From assembly GCF_024159265.1 (NCBI RefSeq), contig NZ_JAMYWY010000001.1, positions 1,488,001 to 1,552,000 of the forward strand: a stretch of DNA of 64,000 bases. Reading direction: 5' to 3'. Shown here piece by piece: positions 16,783-25,643 of this stretch (position 1 is the first letter of the stretch; each line of letters starts with the position of its first letter). The notes under the pieces were generated by a model. It worked only from the letters and a program-made list of their open reading frames with translations. It was not told the DNA's origin and did not search any database. The position numbers and the translations under genes were made by a program. The stretch comes from Paenibacillus sp. 1781tsa1. GTDB taxonomy: Bacteria > Bacillota > Bacilli > Paenibacillales > Paenibacillaceae.

Positions 16783-17554
16783 TTTTGGTAATCTGATATT
16801 GAATGAAAATATGAAAATATTCCGTCGTCCACGTACCTGGATCATGTTATCCATTCTGGTGCTGATCTCGCTGTTAATGCCAGTGTTACTGCGAGAAGGA
16901 ATGGGGTCCGCTGGTGTTCCATTCTGGGAAGCGGCTGTAACCACTGTGCAAATTGTATTCTTTCTGAATACGATCTTCTGTGTTGTAATTGCAGCGGAAG
17001 CGGTAGCTGGAGAATTTACTTGGGGAACAATCAAACTGCTGCTTATTCGTCCATGGTCACGAAGCAAAATTCTGGCTTCCAAATATCTCACCGTGATCAT
17101 CTTCAGTATATTGAGTACTCTGGTTGTCATTGTAATGGCAACAGGAATGTCCTATTTGCTGTTCTCGCATGATGGTCCTTCGGGAAGTGGGAATGCACTA
17201 ACGTTATGGGGATATTTGTACGTTGATCTCTTCATTACACTTGCAATTGCCTTTATGGTGTCCTCCGTATTTCGTTCAGGCGCACTTGCGATTGGATTAT
17301 CCCTGTTCATTATGTTCTCACAAAGTATCTTCTCACTCATATTCAATCCGGTTCGTTATGAATGGGCCAAGTATGTTCTGTTCAACAACATGGATCTTAG
17401 CAAATACATGAACACCGGGGCGGATTTTGCGCTAATGGGTGGTCCGAGTGCAGGAATGACACTTGGTTTCTCCATTGCAGTCCTGGCGGTGTATTACGTT
17501 ATTTTCATGGTGATTTCCTGGGTTGTATTCAGCAAAAGAGATGTGGCAGGCTAA
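16766..17554 (+). CDS. ABC-2 type transporter permease
   Basis: About 262 residues with six predicted transmembrane segments: N-terminal LILNENMKIFRRPRTWIMLSI, then VFFLNTIFCVVIAAEAVAGEFTWGTIKLLLIRP (the EFxxGTIK...RPWSR coupling element typical of BcrB/YhaP-like permeases). GTG 16766 or TTG 16775 could be the start; the ribosome binding site is ambiguous. Forms an exporter with the upstream ATPase. Confidence 0.88.
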   Translation: MEALGSFGNLILNENMKIFRRPRTWIMLSILVLISLLMPVLLREGMGSAGVPFWEAAVTTVQIVFFLNTIFCVVIAAEAVAGEFTWGTIKLLLIRPWSRSKILASKYLTVIIFSILSTLVVIVMATGMSYLLFSHDGPSGSGNALTLWGYLYVDLFITLAIAFMVSSVFRSGALAIGLSLFIMFSQSIFSLIFNPVRYEWAKYVLFNNMDLSKYMNTGADFALMGGPSAGMTLGFSIAVLAVYYVIFMVISWVVFSKRDVAG

Positions 17555-17572
17555 CGCCTGCTTCTTTTTTTT
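17546..17572 (+). terminator. Rho-independent terminator after ABC transporter genes
   Basis: GCAGGC-taac-GCCTGC followed by TTCTTTTTTTT; the stem begins within the last codons of the permease gene. Confidence 0.9.
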
Positions 17573-17678
17573 GCTCTATTGGTGTTTTGGAAAGAAAAAA
17601 GGGTATATTCAGCATCGGCTGTGGCATGACTGTCATTTAAGGGTACTTACTATCATAAGTAAATGACTAGATATACAT

Positions 17679-18803
17679 ATGAACGCCGCAGTCACTTTGG
17701 CAGAGCAGCGCATGGAGGGATCACGTTTCTTGATAAATAACAAGTTCTACCGCATATGTACAGCAATTATTTTGTTGCTGCTCATTGTGTACCTGGGGGA
17801 TAAAGTAAACTTTATTTTCAGCCCCCTGACCTCACTGATTCACATCATCATCATTCCGCTGCTGATTGCTGGTTTTTTCTATTATCTGCTGCGACCGCTC
17901 GTCGATTATATGGAAAGGCACAAGATTAAGCGTGCATTGTCAGTTCTGATTATTTATGTCGTGACTGCATTGATGATTGCAGGTTTCAGTGTACTGGTAT
18001 GGCCTTCATTGAGAGAGCAACTGCTGAATTTTGTGGAGAATGCTCCAGCGTTGGTTACTTCGCTCAGCGATCAGTTGAATGCACTTGAAAAGAGCAATTT
18101 TGTATCCAGATACCTGCCTGATGATTCCAATCTGTTCTCACGATTATCTGATGTTCTGAGCCAAGGGATCACGCAGGTAACCGATTATGTCTCCGGGTTA
18201 TTCTCCGTAGTATCGAATCTGGTTATTATTCTGGCGACGTTCCCGATCATGCTGTACTACATGCTCAAAGAAGGCAGCAAGTTTGGAACAAATCTGACCT
18301 TATTGTTGCCAAGGCGTTATCGGAAGGATGGGGAAGAAACCGTCCATGAGATCGATGAAGCACTAAGCAGCTATATTGTAGGTCGGGTCATTGTTAATGT
18401 TGCTCTGGGAATTCTGATGTACATCGGTTTTCTCATCTTGGGTTTGCCTTATGCCTTGTTGCTAACGGTTGTATCCATAATTCTGAACTTCATCCCTTAT
18501 GTGGGTGCTTTGCTGGCAGCTATTCCGGTTGTCATTGTCGCGTTTATCGAATCTCCTTCGATGGCGATCTGGTCACTGGTAATCATTGTGATCGCACAGC
18601 AAATTCAGGATAACCTGATCTCACCTTACGTTTATGGCAAGCAGCTTGATATTCATCCTCTGACTACCGTTATTCTATTGCTCGTGGGTGCCGATCTGGG
18701 TAATATCCTGGGCATGATTATCGTTATTCCGCTGTATATGATTCTGAAAATTATAGTTCGCAAAATCCATTATCGAATTGTCGAAGATAAGAATGAACTA
18801 TGA
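17679..18803 (+). CDS. AI-2E family transporter-like membrane protein
   Basis: 374 residues with about eight hydrophobic segments in the AI-2E/PerM arrangement: two N-terminal segments, a long amphipathic central section (LREQLLNFVENAPALVTSL...), then VVSNLVIILATFPIMLYYMLKEG, GRVIVNVALGILMYIGFLILGLPYAL and LNFIPYVGALLAAIP, with the final IQDNLISPYVYGKQLDIHPLTTVILLL block. Some family members export AI-2 or act as Na+/H+ antiporters; the role here is undetermined. No clear ribosome binding site precedes ATG 17679; ATG 17712 is an alternative. Confidence 0.88.
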   Translation: MNAAVTLAEQRMEGSRFLINNKFYRICTAIILLLLIVYLGDKVNFIFSPLTSLIHIIIIPLLIAGFFYYLLRPLVDYMERHKIKRALSVLIIYVVTALMIAGFSVLVWPSLREQLLNFVENAPALVTSLSDQLNALEKSNFVSRYLPDDSNLFSRLSDVLSQGITQVTDYVSGLFSVVSNLVIILATFPIMLYYMLKEGSKFGTNLTLLLPRRYRKDGEETVHEIDEALSSYIVGRVIVNVALGILMYIGFLILGLPYALLLTVVSIILNFIPYVGALLAAIPVVIVAFIESPSMAIWSLVIIVIAQQIQDNLISPYVYGKQLDIHPLTTVILLLVGADLGNILGMIIVIPLYMILKIIVRKIHYRIVEDKNEL

Positions 18804-18881
18804 ATGGAATTAGAAATATCACGCTGTCATATGATACCACTAAAGGTTTTCTCAAATCACATAGATAAGCTCAATAGGATA

Positions 18882-18944
18882 AGCCATATATCAATGGTGA
18901 TGGGTCAGGTAAGTTGGCCCTCACGATGGATATACGGCTTTTTT
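18882..18944 (+). terminator. Long hairpin terminator after AI-2E gene
   Basis: AGCCATATATC pairs with GATATACGGCT with a further imperfect inner stem (GGTGATGGGTCA.../TTGGCCCTCACGATG), then TTTTTTTG. Confidence 0.75.
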
Positions 18945-18968
18945 TGTTTTCACACGTATTGCTCACGT

Positions 18969-19005
18969 TTGTTATATCTGTTATACTTGATATATAACAG
19001 ATAAC
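18969..19005 (+). promoter_or_regulatory. Promoter with overlapping inverted repeat, candidate GntR/YtrA operator
   Basis: CTGTTATA (18978-18985) and TATAACAG (18993-19000) form perfect 8-bp arms 7 bp apart, extended by GTTATAT/ATAAC flanks. A TTGTTA -35 at 18969 and TATAAC/TATATA -10 at 18991-18998 lie inside it. YtrA-subfamily regulators commonly repress their own operon through such sites, so autoregulation of the next two genes is likely. Confidence 0.6.
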
Positions 19006-19022
19006 AAAAAGAAGGTGAACCC

Positions 19023-19418
19023 TTGATTATTCAACTGGATATGCAATCTGAACTTCCCATCTATTCGCAACTCGTTTATCAAATTATTGAAGGCATTGCC
19101 AGTGGCGAGTTACAGCTAGGTGAGGCGTTACCTTCGGTTCGGAATTTGGCCGCAGATATTGGCGTTAACCTTCATACAGTCAACAAGGCTTATACAATAC
19201 TCAAGCAAGACGGGTACATTCTGGTTCATAGACAAAAGGGAGTTGTGGTAAACCCTGATGGAATGCCTGATTTAACGGATGATTTTTTGAAAAAGCAGCA
19301 AAGAGAATTAAGACCGATTATTGCCGAAGCGATATGTCGTGGAATGACCAAAGAGGAACTGTCTGCGGTATTAGACCAAATGTATGATGATGTAAAGATG
19401 GGTCACAACAAAGAATAA
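19023..19418 (+). CDS. GntR family transcriptional regulator, YtrA subfamily
   Basis: 131 residues, TTG start after GAAGGTG. Winged-helix domain: LPIYSQLVYQIIEGIASGELQLGEALPSVRNLAADIGVNLHTVNKAYTILKQDGYI, followed by a short C-terminal helical tail instead of a large ligand domain, which defines the YtrA subfamily. It is encoded just downstream of the inverted repeat at 18969-19005 and 23 bp before a membrane protein gene, the usual layout for these regulators. Effector unknown. Confidence 0.92.
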   Translation: MIIQLDMQSELPIYSQLVYQIIEGIASGELQLGEALPSVRNLAADIGVNLHTVNKAYTILKQDGYILVHRQKGVVVNPDGMPDLTDDFLKKQQRELRPIIAEAICRGMTKEELSAVLDQMYDDVKMGHNKE

Positions 19419-19441
19419 AGAATCAAGGGAGTGTGTTATGT

Positions 19442-20542
19442 ATGCAACTATTTAGTATATTGCCTATCATTTTAATCTTTGCTCCATTAGCCTTACTTCT
19501 ATCCTTTGCACCTTATGTGACAAGGGAAACAATCAGCTTTGGGGTTACGGTAAGTCAATATAATTACTACACACCAGTATTACGTAAGCTTCGGAGAACG
19601 TTTGCTACAGTAAGTCTGATCGGAAACGGGTTGATTATTCTTGCCTGTCTGTATGTACTCCGATCTGCCAATGAAGAGTCTACCGCAATGATCACCGGTG
19701 TTTGCACAATGATATTCATTGTGTACTGGGCCGCACTACACATCTTATTTCATTTCAAGATGAAAAAGATAAAAGAAACACTTACAACTGTAGAAGCACC
19801 TCAAAGGGTTAAAATCGATACCACCTTCCGCCAAAATAAACTCACCTATTCCAACTATTGGTTTCTCGTTCACATGGCTATTATTGTAGCCATTGCGATC
19901 ATTACAATCTTGAATTATAACGCACTACCTAACGTCATTCCGATGAAATATGATCTTCAGGGTAATGTCACTTCCAGTGTGCCCAAAACCTACTTTTCGG
20001 TACTGGCTATTAACCTTGTACAGCTAGGAATCATTGCACTTATGATGCTGGTGAACTGGAGTATTAAAACAAGCAAACAACAGCTTACTCCATCTAATCC
20101 TGCCCAATTTGCTGCTGATCATATCCGTTTCCGCCGTAAGTGGTCCCTATTTACGATCATAACAGGCATGCTTCTTACCATCTTATTTGCCTTCATTCAG
20201 ATAAATATGTTCGTTCCTAATCAGGTCTTGTTAACAGCGATTAGTCTGATCACCTCAGTGGCGATCTTATTAGGCGCTATAATGCTGTCTCTTACAGGCA
20301 GACAAGGCGGTGGGAAGATTCGAAATCATCAGGAAGATCGCGAACGTTCCAAGGAGCAGCCTGTGAATGACGATGAGTATTGGAAGCTTGGCTTTATTTA
20401 CTTCAATCCCAAAGATCCTTCTTTTACCGTAGAGAAACGTTATGGAATAGGTTGGACGATTAACTTCGCTCGTCCACTATCTTGGGTCCTAGTGTTATTC
20501 ATTATTGCTATTGTTGTTTTAAGCAGAGTTCTGAGCCAATAA
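19442..20542 (+). CDS. DUF1648/DUF5808-type integral membrane protein
   Basis: About 366 residues, ATG 19442 selected by GGGAG upstream (an in-frame GTG at 19433 is too close to it). About eight hydrophobic segments. The central NYNALPNVIPMKYDLQGNVTSSVPKTY is the DUF1648 signature, also found in SdpI-type immunity proteins; the C-terminal YWKLGFIYFNPKDPSFTVEKRYGIGWTINFA matches the DUF5808 domain. GntR-YtrA plus such a membrane protein is a recurrent Firmicute pair of unknown function, possibly envelope stress or bacteriocin immunity. Confidence 0.85.
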   Translation: MQLFSILPIILIFAPLALLLSFAPYVTRETISFGVTVSQYNYYTPVLRKLRRTFATVSLIGNGLIILACLYVLRSANEESTAMITGVCTMIFIVYWAALHILFHFKMKKIKETLTTVEAPQRVKIDTTFRQNKLTYSNYWFLVHMAIIVAIAIITILNYNALPNVIPMKYDLQGNVTSSVPKTYFSVLAINLVQLGIIALMMLVNWSIKTSKQQLTPSNPAQFAADHIRFRRKWSLFTIITGMLLTILFAFIQINMFVPNQVLLTAISLITSVAILLGAIMLSLTGRQGGGKIRNHQEDRERSKEQPVNDDEYWKLGFIYFNPKDPSFTVEKRYGIGWTINFARPLSWVLVLFIIAIVVLSRVLSQ

Positions 20543-20592
20543 AAGCTCATAGACTATGCATATTATAAAAATGACTTGGAGGAGTTATGACG

Positions 20593-22176
20593 ATGAACAA
20601 TTGGAAAAAGTTATTATGTTCTCTTACTGCCGTATGTCTTATCCTGCCGGTAACATCCATCTTAGCAGCTGCTGAGAAACCTTCTGGTCATGAAAATCTA
20701 GTTCCTATTCGTGAGATTGCAGTAAAGAATGGGGCAGAGGTATCTTGGCAACAAAAAACAGGACAAATCACGATACGAAAAAATGAACTTATTATTGTAG
20801 TTAAGGTAGGGGAGAAACAGGCGATGGTGAATGGGCAAGTCGTACCCATAAACAATCCTGTTCAGCTAACGAAAGGGGTAACCTTTATGGATGAGGGATT
20901 TCTTACGGAGGCATTGAAGGTAGCACCTGAGGATAAATTCATTTCACTTATAAGTGAGGGCAATGGCAAGGAAGCTGCGAAGTATGTTCATACCTCTGTG
21001 AGTGGAGTGTTGTCCCCTGCGTTGTTGAGTCAGTTATGGACAGCATTAGAAGGTCAAAATGGTAAAATCACAAATAAAGCCATAGCTAAACACGTAGAAA
21101 ATAACACTGTGCATCGCAATGTCACCTACACGTTTAAGACAGAGCTTACTCGTATAAATATTACGGTCAGAATGAATGATAACGGACTTGTGGATGACTT
21201 GTATATTGCCGCCGCTACGCCAGATGTGTATCAAAAACCAAGCTACGACGACCCATCTGCGTACACAGAACAAGACATAACGGTGGGTCAGGGCGATTTA
21301 GCTTTACCAGGAACATTAACATTGCCCAAAGGGGAGGGACCTTTCCCGGTTGTTATTCTGGTACATGGATCCGGGGCTAGCAATCAAGATGCTGCCATTG
21401 GCGGTGCAAAGCCATTCCGTGATCTTGCGGTAGGGCTAGCTTCACAAGGCGTTGCTGTATTAAGATATGATAAGGTCACATATGAGCATACCTATAAGGT
21501 CGCTTCACAGCCTAAATTCACGTTAAAACAAGAAAGTGTAGATCAGGTAGCAGATGCAGTAGATTTGCTTAAAAAGAATCCAATTATTGATCCTACAGCG
21601 ATTTTTGTGGCTGGACATAGTCAAGGCGGGTTTGCAGTACCGTTAATCATTGCTGACGATAATCAGCAGGATATTGCAGGAAGTATTCTGCTTGCTGCAC
21701 CAAGCAGCAGCTTTGTGGATGTGCTTACCGAGCAGCAGGACGAATTGGTAGACCGGATGGATCGGCTAGGTTTAGACACGAAGATTATTAAAGAACAAGC
21801 TGCTTTTTATAAAAATGTTGCTGCGATCGTTAAAGATCCTCAATACTCTATAGATCATCTTCCTGAGGAATTTCCGCTTCAACCTGCTTATTGGTGGTTT
21901 GAACAGAGAGATTATGTGCCTGCGGAACTGGCTAAAACACAAAATACCCCTATGCTTGTTATACAAGGGGAAAACGATGTGCAAGTGTCTATGAATCAAT
22001 TCCAAACCTGGAAATCGGCTCTTCAAGGTCATTCCAATGTAACGTACAATAGTTATCCAAAGGTAAATCATCTTTTATCCAGCTATGATGGACTTTCAAT
22101 TGGTCAAGAGTATGCTGAGCCATCTAATGTCTCCAAAGCTATTATTGATGATATAGCGAAGTGGGTATTAAAATAG
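20593..22176 (+). CDS. Secreted/anchored alpha/beta hydrolase with N-terminal copper-amine-oxidase-N-like and DUF3887 domains
   Basis: About 527 residues from ATG 20593 (GGAGGAG at 20578-20584). A signal peptide ends near SILAAAE. Residues ~30-115 resemble the stalk domain of copper amine oxidase N-terminal family (VSWQQKTGQITIRK, GEKQAMVNGQVVPIN, MDEGFLTEAL). Residues ~118-215 match DUF3887 (KEAAKYVHTSVSGVLSPALLSQLW). The C-terminal hydrolase has VILVHGSGASNQD, the nucleophile elbow GHSQGG (Ser ~342), GENDVQV (Asp) and PKVNHLL (His). Probably an extracellular esterase or peptidase-like hydrolase; the two N-terminal domains suggest cell-surface location. Confidence 0.88.
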   Translation: MNNWKKLLCSLTAVCLILPVTSILAAAEKPSGHENLVPIREIAVKNGAEVSWQQKTGQITIRKNELIIVVKVGEKQAMVNGQVVPINNPVQLTKGVTFMDEGFLTEALKVAPEDKFISLISEGNGKEAAKYVHTSVSGVLSPALLSQLWTALEGQNGKITNKAIAKHVENNTVHRNVTYTFKTELTRINITVRMNDNGLVDDLYIAAATPDVYQKPSYDDPSAYTEQDITVGQGDLALPGTLTLPKGEGPFPVVILVHGSGASNQDAAIGGAKPFRDLAVGLASQGVAVLRYDKVTYEHTYKVASQPKFTLKQESVDQVADAVDLLKKNPIIDPTAIFVAGHSQGGFAVPLIIADDNQQDIAGSILLAAPSSSFVDVLTEQQDELVDRMDRLGLDTKIIKEQAAFYKNVAAIVKDPQYSIDHLPEEFPLQPAYWWFEQRDYVPAELAKTQNTPMLVIQGENDVQVSMNQFQTWKSALQGHSNVTYNSYPKVNHLLSSYDGLSIGQEYAEPSNVSKAIIDDIAKWVLK

Positions 22177-22213
22177 CATGGAGAAGAGTGTAACACATTG
22201 AGCCAGAAATAAT

Positions 22214-22261
22214 AAAAAAGAGGAGCACTTGCCAATGTAGGCAGGTGCTCCTCTTTTTTAT
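22214..22261. terminator. Bidirectional terminator between convergent genes
   Basis: AAGAGGAGCACTTGCC-aatgta-GGCAGGTGCTCCTCTT flanked by A-run on the left and T-run on the right, so it can serve both the hydrolase (+) and the CNNM/CBS gene (-). Confidence 0.92.
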
Positions 22262-23631
22262 TATGAATTTGCTTTATTTAACCAATTGGACTCTTTCTCG
22301 TCTTCATCGGTGTAGTCAGACATAGTCAATGGTTCCTTGGGAACAATGGCCACTTTGTAGAACCGATTTTTGTCTTTTTCCAGCAAAACAAAAGTTAGAT
22401 TCTCGAACTCATATTCTTCCTGTTCTTTCATCTCCGGACGATGGCTATAAAGCCATCCACCAATGGTATCCCACTCATCTGCATCCAGGCTGGACATAAA
22501 CATGTCGTTCACCTTCGATAAGGAAACCTTGCCATCCATAATGACATAGTTCTCATTGATGACCTGAATATCCTCCACTTCGTCAGCGTCGAACTCGTCG
22601 CGGATCTCACCGACAATCTGTTCAAGCACATCCTCGATGGTTACAATTCCGGATGTTCCTCCATATTCATCAACCAGCACGGCGATGTGTACGCCATCCT
22701 TCTGCATTTTCTTGAGCAAGTCCTTTACAGGAGTTGTTTCGTGAACAGCAGATACAGGCTGAATCAGGGAAGACAGATCGACAGGTTCATCATTTCCGTA
22801 TAGTTCCAGGAAGAATTGCTTCGTATTAATGATACCGATAATATCGTCTTTGCTCTCATTAACTACTGGAAAACGGGTATACTGCTCTTCACGAATAATC
22901 TCCAGGTTTTCCTCATTCGTTCTATTTACATAAAGGCAGACCATATCGGTCCGGGGTACCATGATTTCTTTGGCTAACATCTCATCAAAAGCAAAGATCC
23001 GGCTTACATAACCGAACTCGGCTTGGTTTATTTTACCGTTTTCGAAGCTTTCATTAATAATGATCTGCAACTCTTCTTCAGAGTGAGCATCTTCGTGCTC
23101 GGAAGCAGGTTTGATTCCGAACAGTTTCACCAGTTGGTTTGCTGAGCCGTTTAACAGCCAGATAAAAGGATACATAATTCGGTTAAACCAGATGATAGGT
23201 GTAGACGTCAGCAGGGCTACAGTCTCTGCTTTGCGGATTGCAATCGTTTTTGGAGCAAGTTCACCAACCACAACATGCAGATACGTGATGGAAGCAAACG
23301 CAATAACAAATGATAAGAATGAAGAAACTGCCTCAGGAATTTGCAAGCTTTCGAACACAGGGTGGAGAATCTTCTCTACCGTTGGTTCACCCAACCAGCC
23401 CAGTCCCAGAGAGGTAATCGTGATGCCGAGCTGGCAGGCGGACAAATATCCATCCAGATTGGCAACGGCTTGTTTCACAGCCAGCGCACGCTTGTTTCCT
23501 TCTGCAATCATTTGGTCGATCCGGCTCGGACGAACCCGTACCAGAGCGAACTCCACTGCAACAAAAAACGCCGAAAGTCCTATCAAAAACGCAACCAATA
23601 TTAAATTTAACGCATACCTCTCACTGTCCAT
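22261..23631 (-). CDS. CNNM/CorC-HlyC family protein (DUF21, CBS pair, CorC domain)
   Basis: 456 residues. N-terminal DUF21/CNNM membrane domain with three or four transmembrane segments (FLIGLSAFFVAVEFALVRVRPSRI, GWLGEPTVEKIL, HVVVGELAPKTIAI), then a CBS pair (EIMVPRTDMVCLYVN, RFPVVNESKDDIIGIINTKQF; HIAVLVDEYGGTSGIVTIEDVLEQIVGEI) and the C-terminal CorC/HlyC domain. Family members in Firmicutes include MpfA-type magnesium exporters. AAGGAG precedes ATG 23631. Often mislabelled hemolysin; magnesium/ion efflux is the better-supported role. Confidence 0.92.
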   Translation of the reverse strand: MDSERYALNLILVAFLIGLSAFFVAVEFALVRVRPSRIDQMIAEGNKRALAVKQAVANLDGYLSACQLGITITSLGLGWLGEPTVEKILHPVFESLQIPEAVSSFLSFVIAFASITYLHVVVGELAPKTIAIRKAETVALLTSTPIIWFNRIMYPFIWLLNGSANQLVKLFGIKPASEHEDAHSEEELQIIINESFENGKINQAEFGYVSRIFAFDEMLAKEIMVPRTDMVCLYVNRTNEENLEIIREEQYTRFPVVNESKDDIIGIINTKQFFLELYGNDEPVDLSSLIQPVSAVHETTPVKDLLKKMQKDGVHIAVLVDEYGGTSGIVTIEDVLEQIVGEIRDEFDADEVEDIQVINENYVIMDGKVSLSKVNDMFMSSLDADEWDTIGGWLYSHRPEMKEQEEYEFENLTFVLLEKDKNRFYKVAIVPKEPLTMSDYTDEDEKESNWLNKANS

Positions 23632-24006
23632 TCACTACTGTTCTCCTTTAAGTAATAAGTTTTTAACGAGTATTATATCTAATTTTACGTAAGAAGACCA
23701 CCTTCTCATGAAGAAAAGAGGAAGAGTCTGGAAGGGATAGTGAGCAGATTGGCGCTACAATGCGGTTCTGTATCCTGATTAATCTGATATGTAGAAGGTA
23801 ACACAGTCATAATATACAACCTATGATGAGACACTCGGATTACCAGAATCAAGTATTCCGTCGGCTTATGTAAAGTTTTATCTAAGCAAACGTTACGAAT
23901 AGGGGCTACATTGGGTATCTATGATTAGCTGTATGCATAATCGTCAAAGCTGTGTAAGTGAGAGAACGGCAAGGTCATGAAGCTTGCCACCTAAGGAGGA
24001 AGCCGA
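23632..24006. other. Intergenic region between divergent CNNM and cardiolipin synthase genes
   Basis: About 375 bp. A minus-strand TATAAT (plus 23672-23677) may serve the CNNM gene but lacks a good -35. A GGCAAG/CTTGCC hairpin (about 23969-23988) precedes the cls ribosome binding site. No further coding potential seen. Confidence 0.4.
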
Positions 24007-25446
24007 ATGTTCTGGCTGGTCATTATATTAGTCGTATTTATTTTTCAGGCCGCCACGATTCTTTTGCTGGAATTTCGGAATCCGGCTAAAGCTGTGGCTT
24101 GGCTGTTTATTTTGTTCTGCGTGCCTTTGATCGGTTTTGTCGTGTATTATTTCGTGGCGCAGGATTATAACAAACGAAAAAAACTCCGCAAGGGTGGATC
24201 GAGAATTTTCCGTGAAATGAAGGAAACGATCTGGACACAAGCCCACATCATTGGAGATGTCGAACAGATGCCTGGCGATCGTTTCAGCCATCAGCATCGA
24301 TTGTTTAACCTGTTAACCCATCTGTCGGAGAGCCCGATCACGGGTTGTAACCACAGTACGGTACTCACCAATGGTGAAGAGGCATTTGCGGCAATGTTGA
24401 GAGAAATGGAAAAAGCAAAACACCATCTGCATGTGGAATTTTACATTTTTCGTGATGATGTCATCAGTACCAAATTTCAGGACGTCATGATTCGTAAGGC
24501 GCAAGAGGGTGTGAAAGTTCGGTTTATCTGCGACGGTCTCGGCAGCCACAAGATGAGTGGAAGCTTTATCCGCAAACTTCAGGATGCCGGTGTGGAATTC
24601 CATTATTTTCTCCCACCGCTGATCGCTACAATTGACCGCAGAGTAAACTACCGGAATCACCGCAAAATTGTTGTTGTGGATGGACAAGTTGGCTTTGTGG
24701 GCGGCATTAATGTAGGTGATGATTATCTTGGACAATATCCAGAGGTGGGTTTCTGGAGGGATACACATGTGCAGATTGAGGGAGACGCTGTATACTTTTT
24801 GCAAAGTACGTTCCTTAACGACTGGAAACTGGCTGCTGGTGAGCGAATTACCGAACCCCAGCTTGCAGAATTATTTCCTCCGCATATCTGTAGCGGGGAA
24901 GAGCGAATTCAGATATTGGCTAGTGGACCGGATCAGGACTGGGATGCGATTCAGGAGATGTGTTTTGGGGCCATTTCGGTAGCCTGTGACCGGATCTACA
25001 TTACCACACCTTATTTTATACCTGATCCTGCACTATATGAGGCGCTCAAAACAGCTGCAGTCAGTGGCGTTGATGTGAGAATTATCATTCCGTATCAATC
25101 CGATTCAGTACTCGTGCACCTGGCGTCACTTTCATATGTGGAGGAACTGTTGCGAGCAGGTGTGCAGTTTTTCCAATATCGTAAAGGGTTTGTACATGCC
25201 AAAGTGATGATTGTAGATGAGCTGCTCGCTACAGTCGGAACAGCCAACATGGATATGCGCAGTTTTTTCTGCAATTTCGAGTTGACGGCCGTCCTGTTTG
25301 AGTCCTCTGCGATCCATCGTTTGATTACTGACTTTGAACGTGATCTCGGGGAATGCAGTCAGATCGATGGGAAGGTATTTCAGAAGCGTTCAAGGGGGCA
25401 AAAAGGCGCAGAAATGCTTTCTCGGATGCTTTCTCCGCTTCTTTAG
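24007..25446 (+). CDS. cls: Cardiolipin synthase
   Basis: 479 residues. Two N-terminal transmembrane segments (LVIILVVFIFQAATILLL; AVAWLFILFCVPLIGFVVYYF), then two phospholipase D motifs: H218-x-K-x4-D within NHRKIVVVDG and H397-x-K-x4-D within FVHAKVMIVDE, each followed by the conserved GG(I/T)N or TANMD/R sequences. Condenses two phosphatidylglycerols to cardiolipin. AAGGAGG sits 7 bp before ATG 24007. Monocistronic, with its own terminator. Confidence 0.95.
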   Translation: MFWLVIILVVFIFQAATILLLEFRNPAKAVAWLFILFCVPLIGFVVYYFVAQDYNKRKKLRKGGSRIFREMKETIWTQAHIIGDVEQMPGDRFSHQHRLFNLLTHLSESPITGCNHSTVLTNGEEAFAAMLREMEKAKHHLHVEFYIFRDDVISTKFQDVMIRKAQEGVKVRFICDGLGSHKMSGSFIRKLQDAGVEFHYFLPPLIATIDRRVNYRNHRKIVVVDGQVGFVGGINVGDDYLGQYPEVGFWRDTHVQIEGDAVYFLQSTFLNDWKLAAGERITEPQLAELFPPHICSGEERIQILASGPDQDWDAIQEMCFGAISVACDRIYITTPYFIPDPALYEALKTAAVSGVDVRIIIPYQSDSVLVHLASLSYVEELLRAGVQFFQYRKGFVHAKVMIVDELLATVGTANMDMRSFFCNFELTAVLFESSAIHRLITDFERDLGECSQIDGKVFQKRSRGQKGAEMLSRMLSPLL

Positions 25447-25466
25447 CCGATTTAGGACAGATTTCT

Positions 25467-25505
25467 GAAGATAAGTTCACTTTTTGTGAATTTATCTTCT
25501 TTTTG
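25467..25505 (+). terminator. Terminator after cls
   Basis: GAAGATAAGTTCAC-ttttt-GTGAATTTATCTTC followed by TTTTT. Confidence 0.9.
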
Positions 25506-25514
25506 CTGAGTATT

Positions 25515-25544
25515 TTGCGCAAATTTGATCTTTTATGATATAAT
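25515..25544 (+). promoter_or_regulatory. Strong extended -10 promoter of candidate small RNA
   Basis: TTGCGC (25515-25520), 18-bp spacer, TATAAT (25539-25544) preceded by TGA, i.e. an extended -10. Predicted start near 25551. It is followed after ~25 bp by an intrinsic terminator rather than a gene. Confidence 0.65.
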
Positions 25545-25550
25545 AGATAT

Positions 25551-25610
25551 ATAAATCATGTCTTGGCGAAGGAGGGGAGTCTGCGAGAAAACAGGCTCCC
25601 TTTTGCTCTC
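25551..25610 (+). ncRNA. Candidate ~55-nt small RNA or attenuated leader upstream of yitT-like gene
   Basis: A short transcription unit is implied by the promoter at 25515-25544 and the terminator hairpin GGGAGTCTG (25575-25583)/CAGGCTCCC (25592-25600) with an 8-nt loop and T-rich tail. The 5' arm includes a purine-rich GAAGGAGGGGAG and the 3' side is pyrimidine-rich (CTCCCTTTTGCTCTC), which could pair with Shine-Dalgarno sequences. A 36-codon frame begins at ATG 25558 but has no ribosome binding site. No known RNA family recognised. Confidence 0.45.
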
Positions 25611-25643
25611 TTTTGAAAGTACAAACCGGGATAAAGACCATTT

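Noticed and set aside
23632..24006. Hidden gene in the CNNM-cls gap
   Set aside because: No frame with a start, RBS and coding-like composition; only promoter-like and hairpin sequences.
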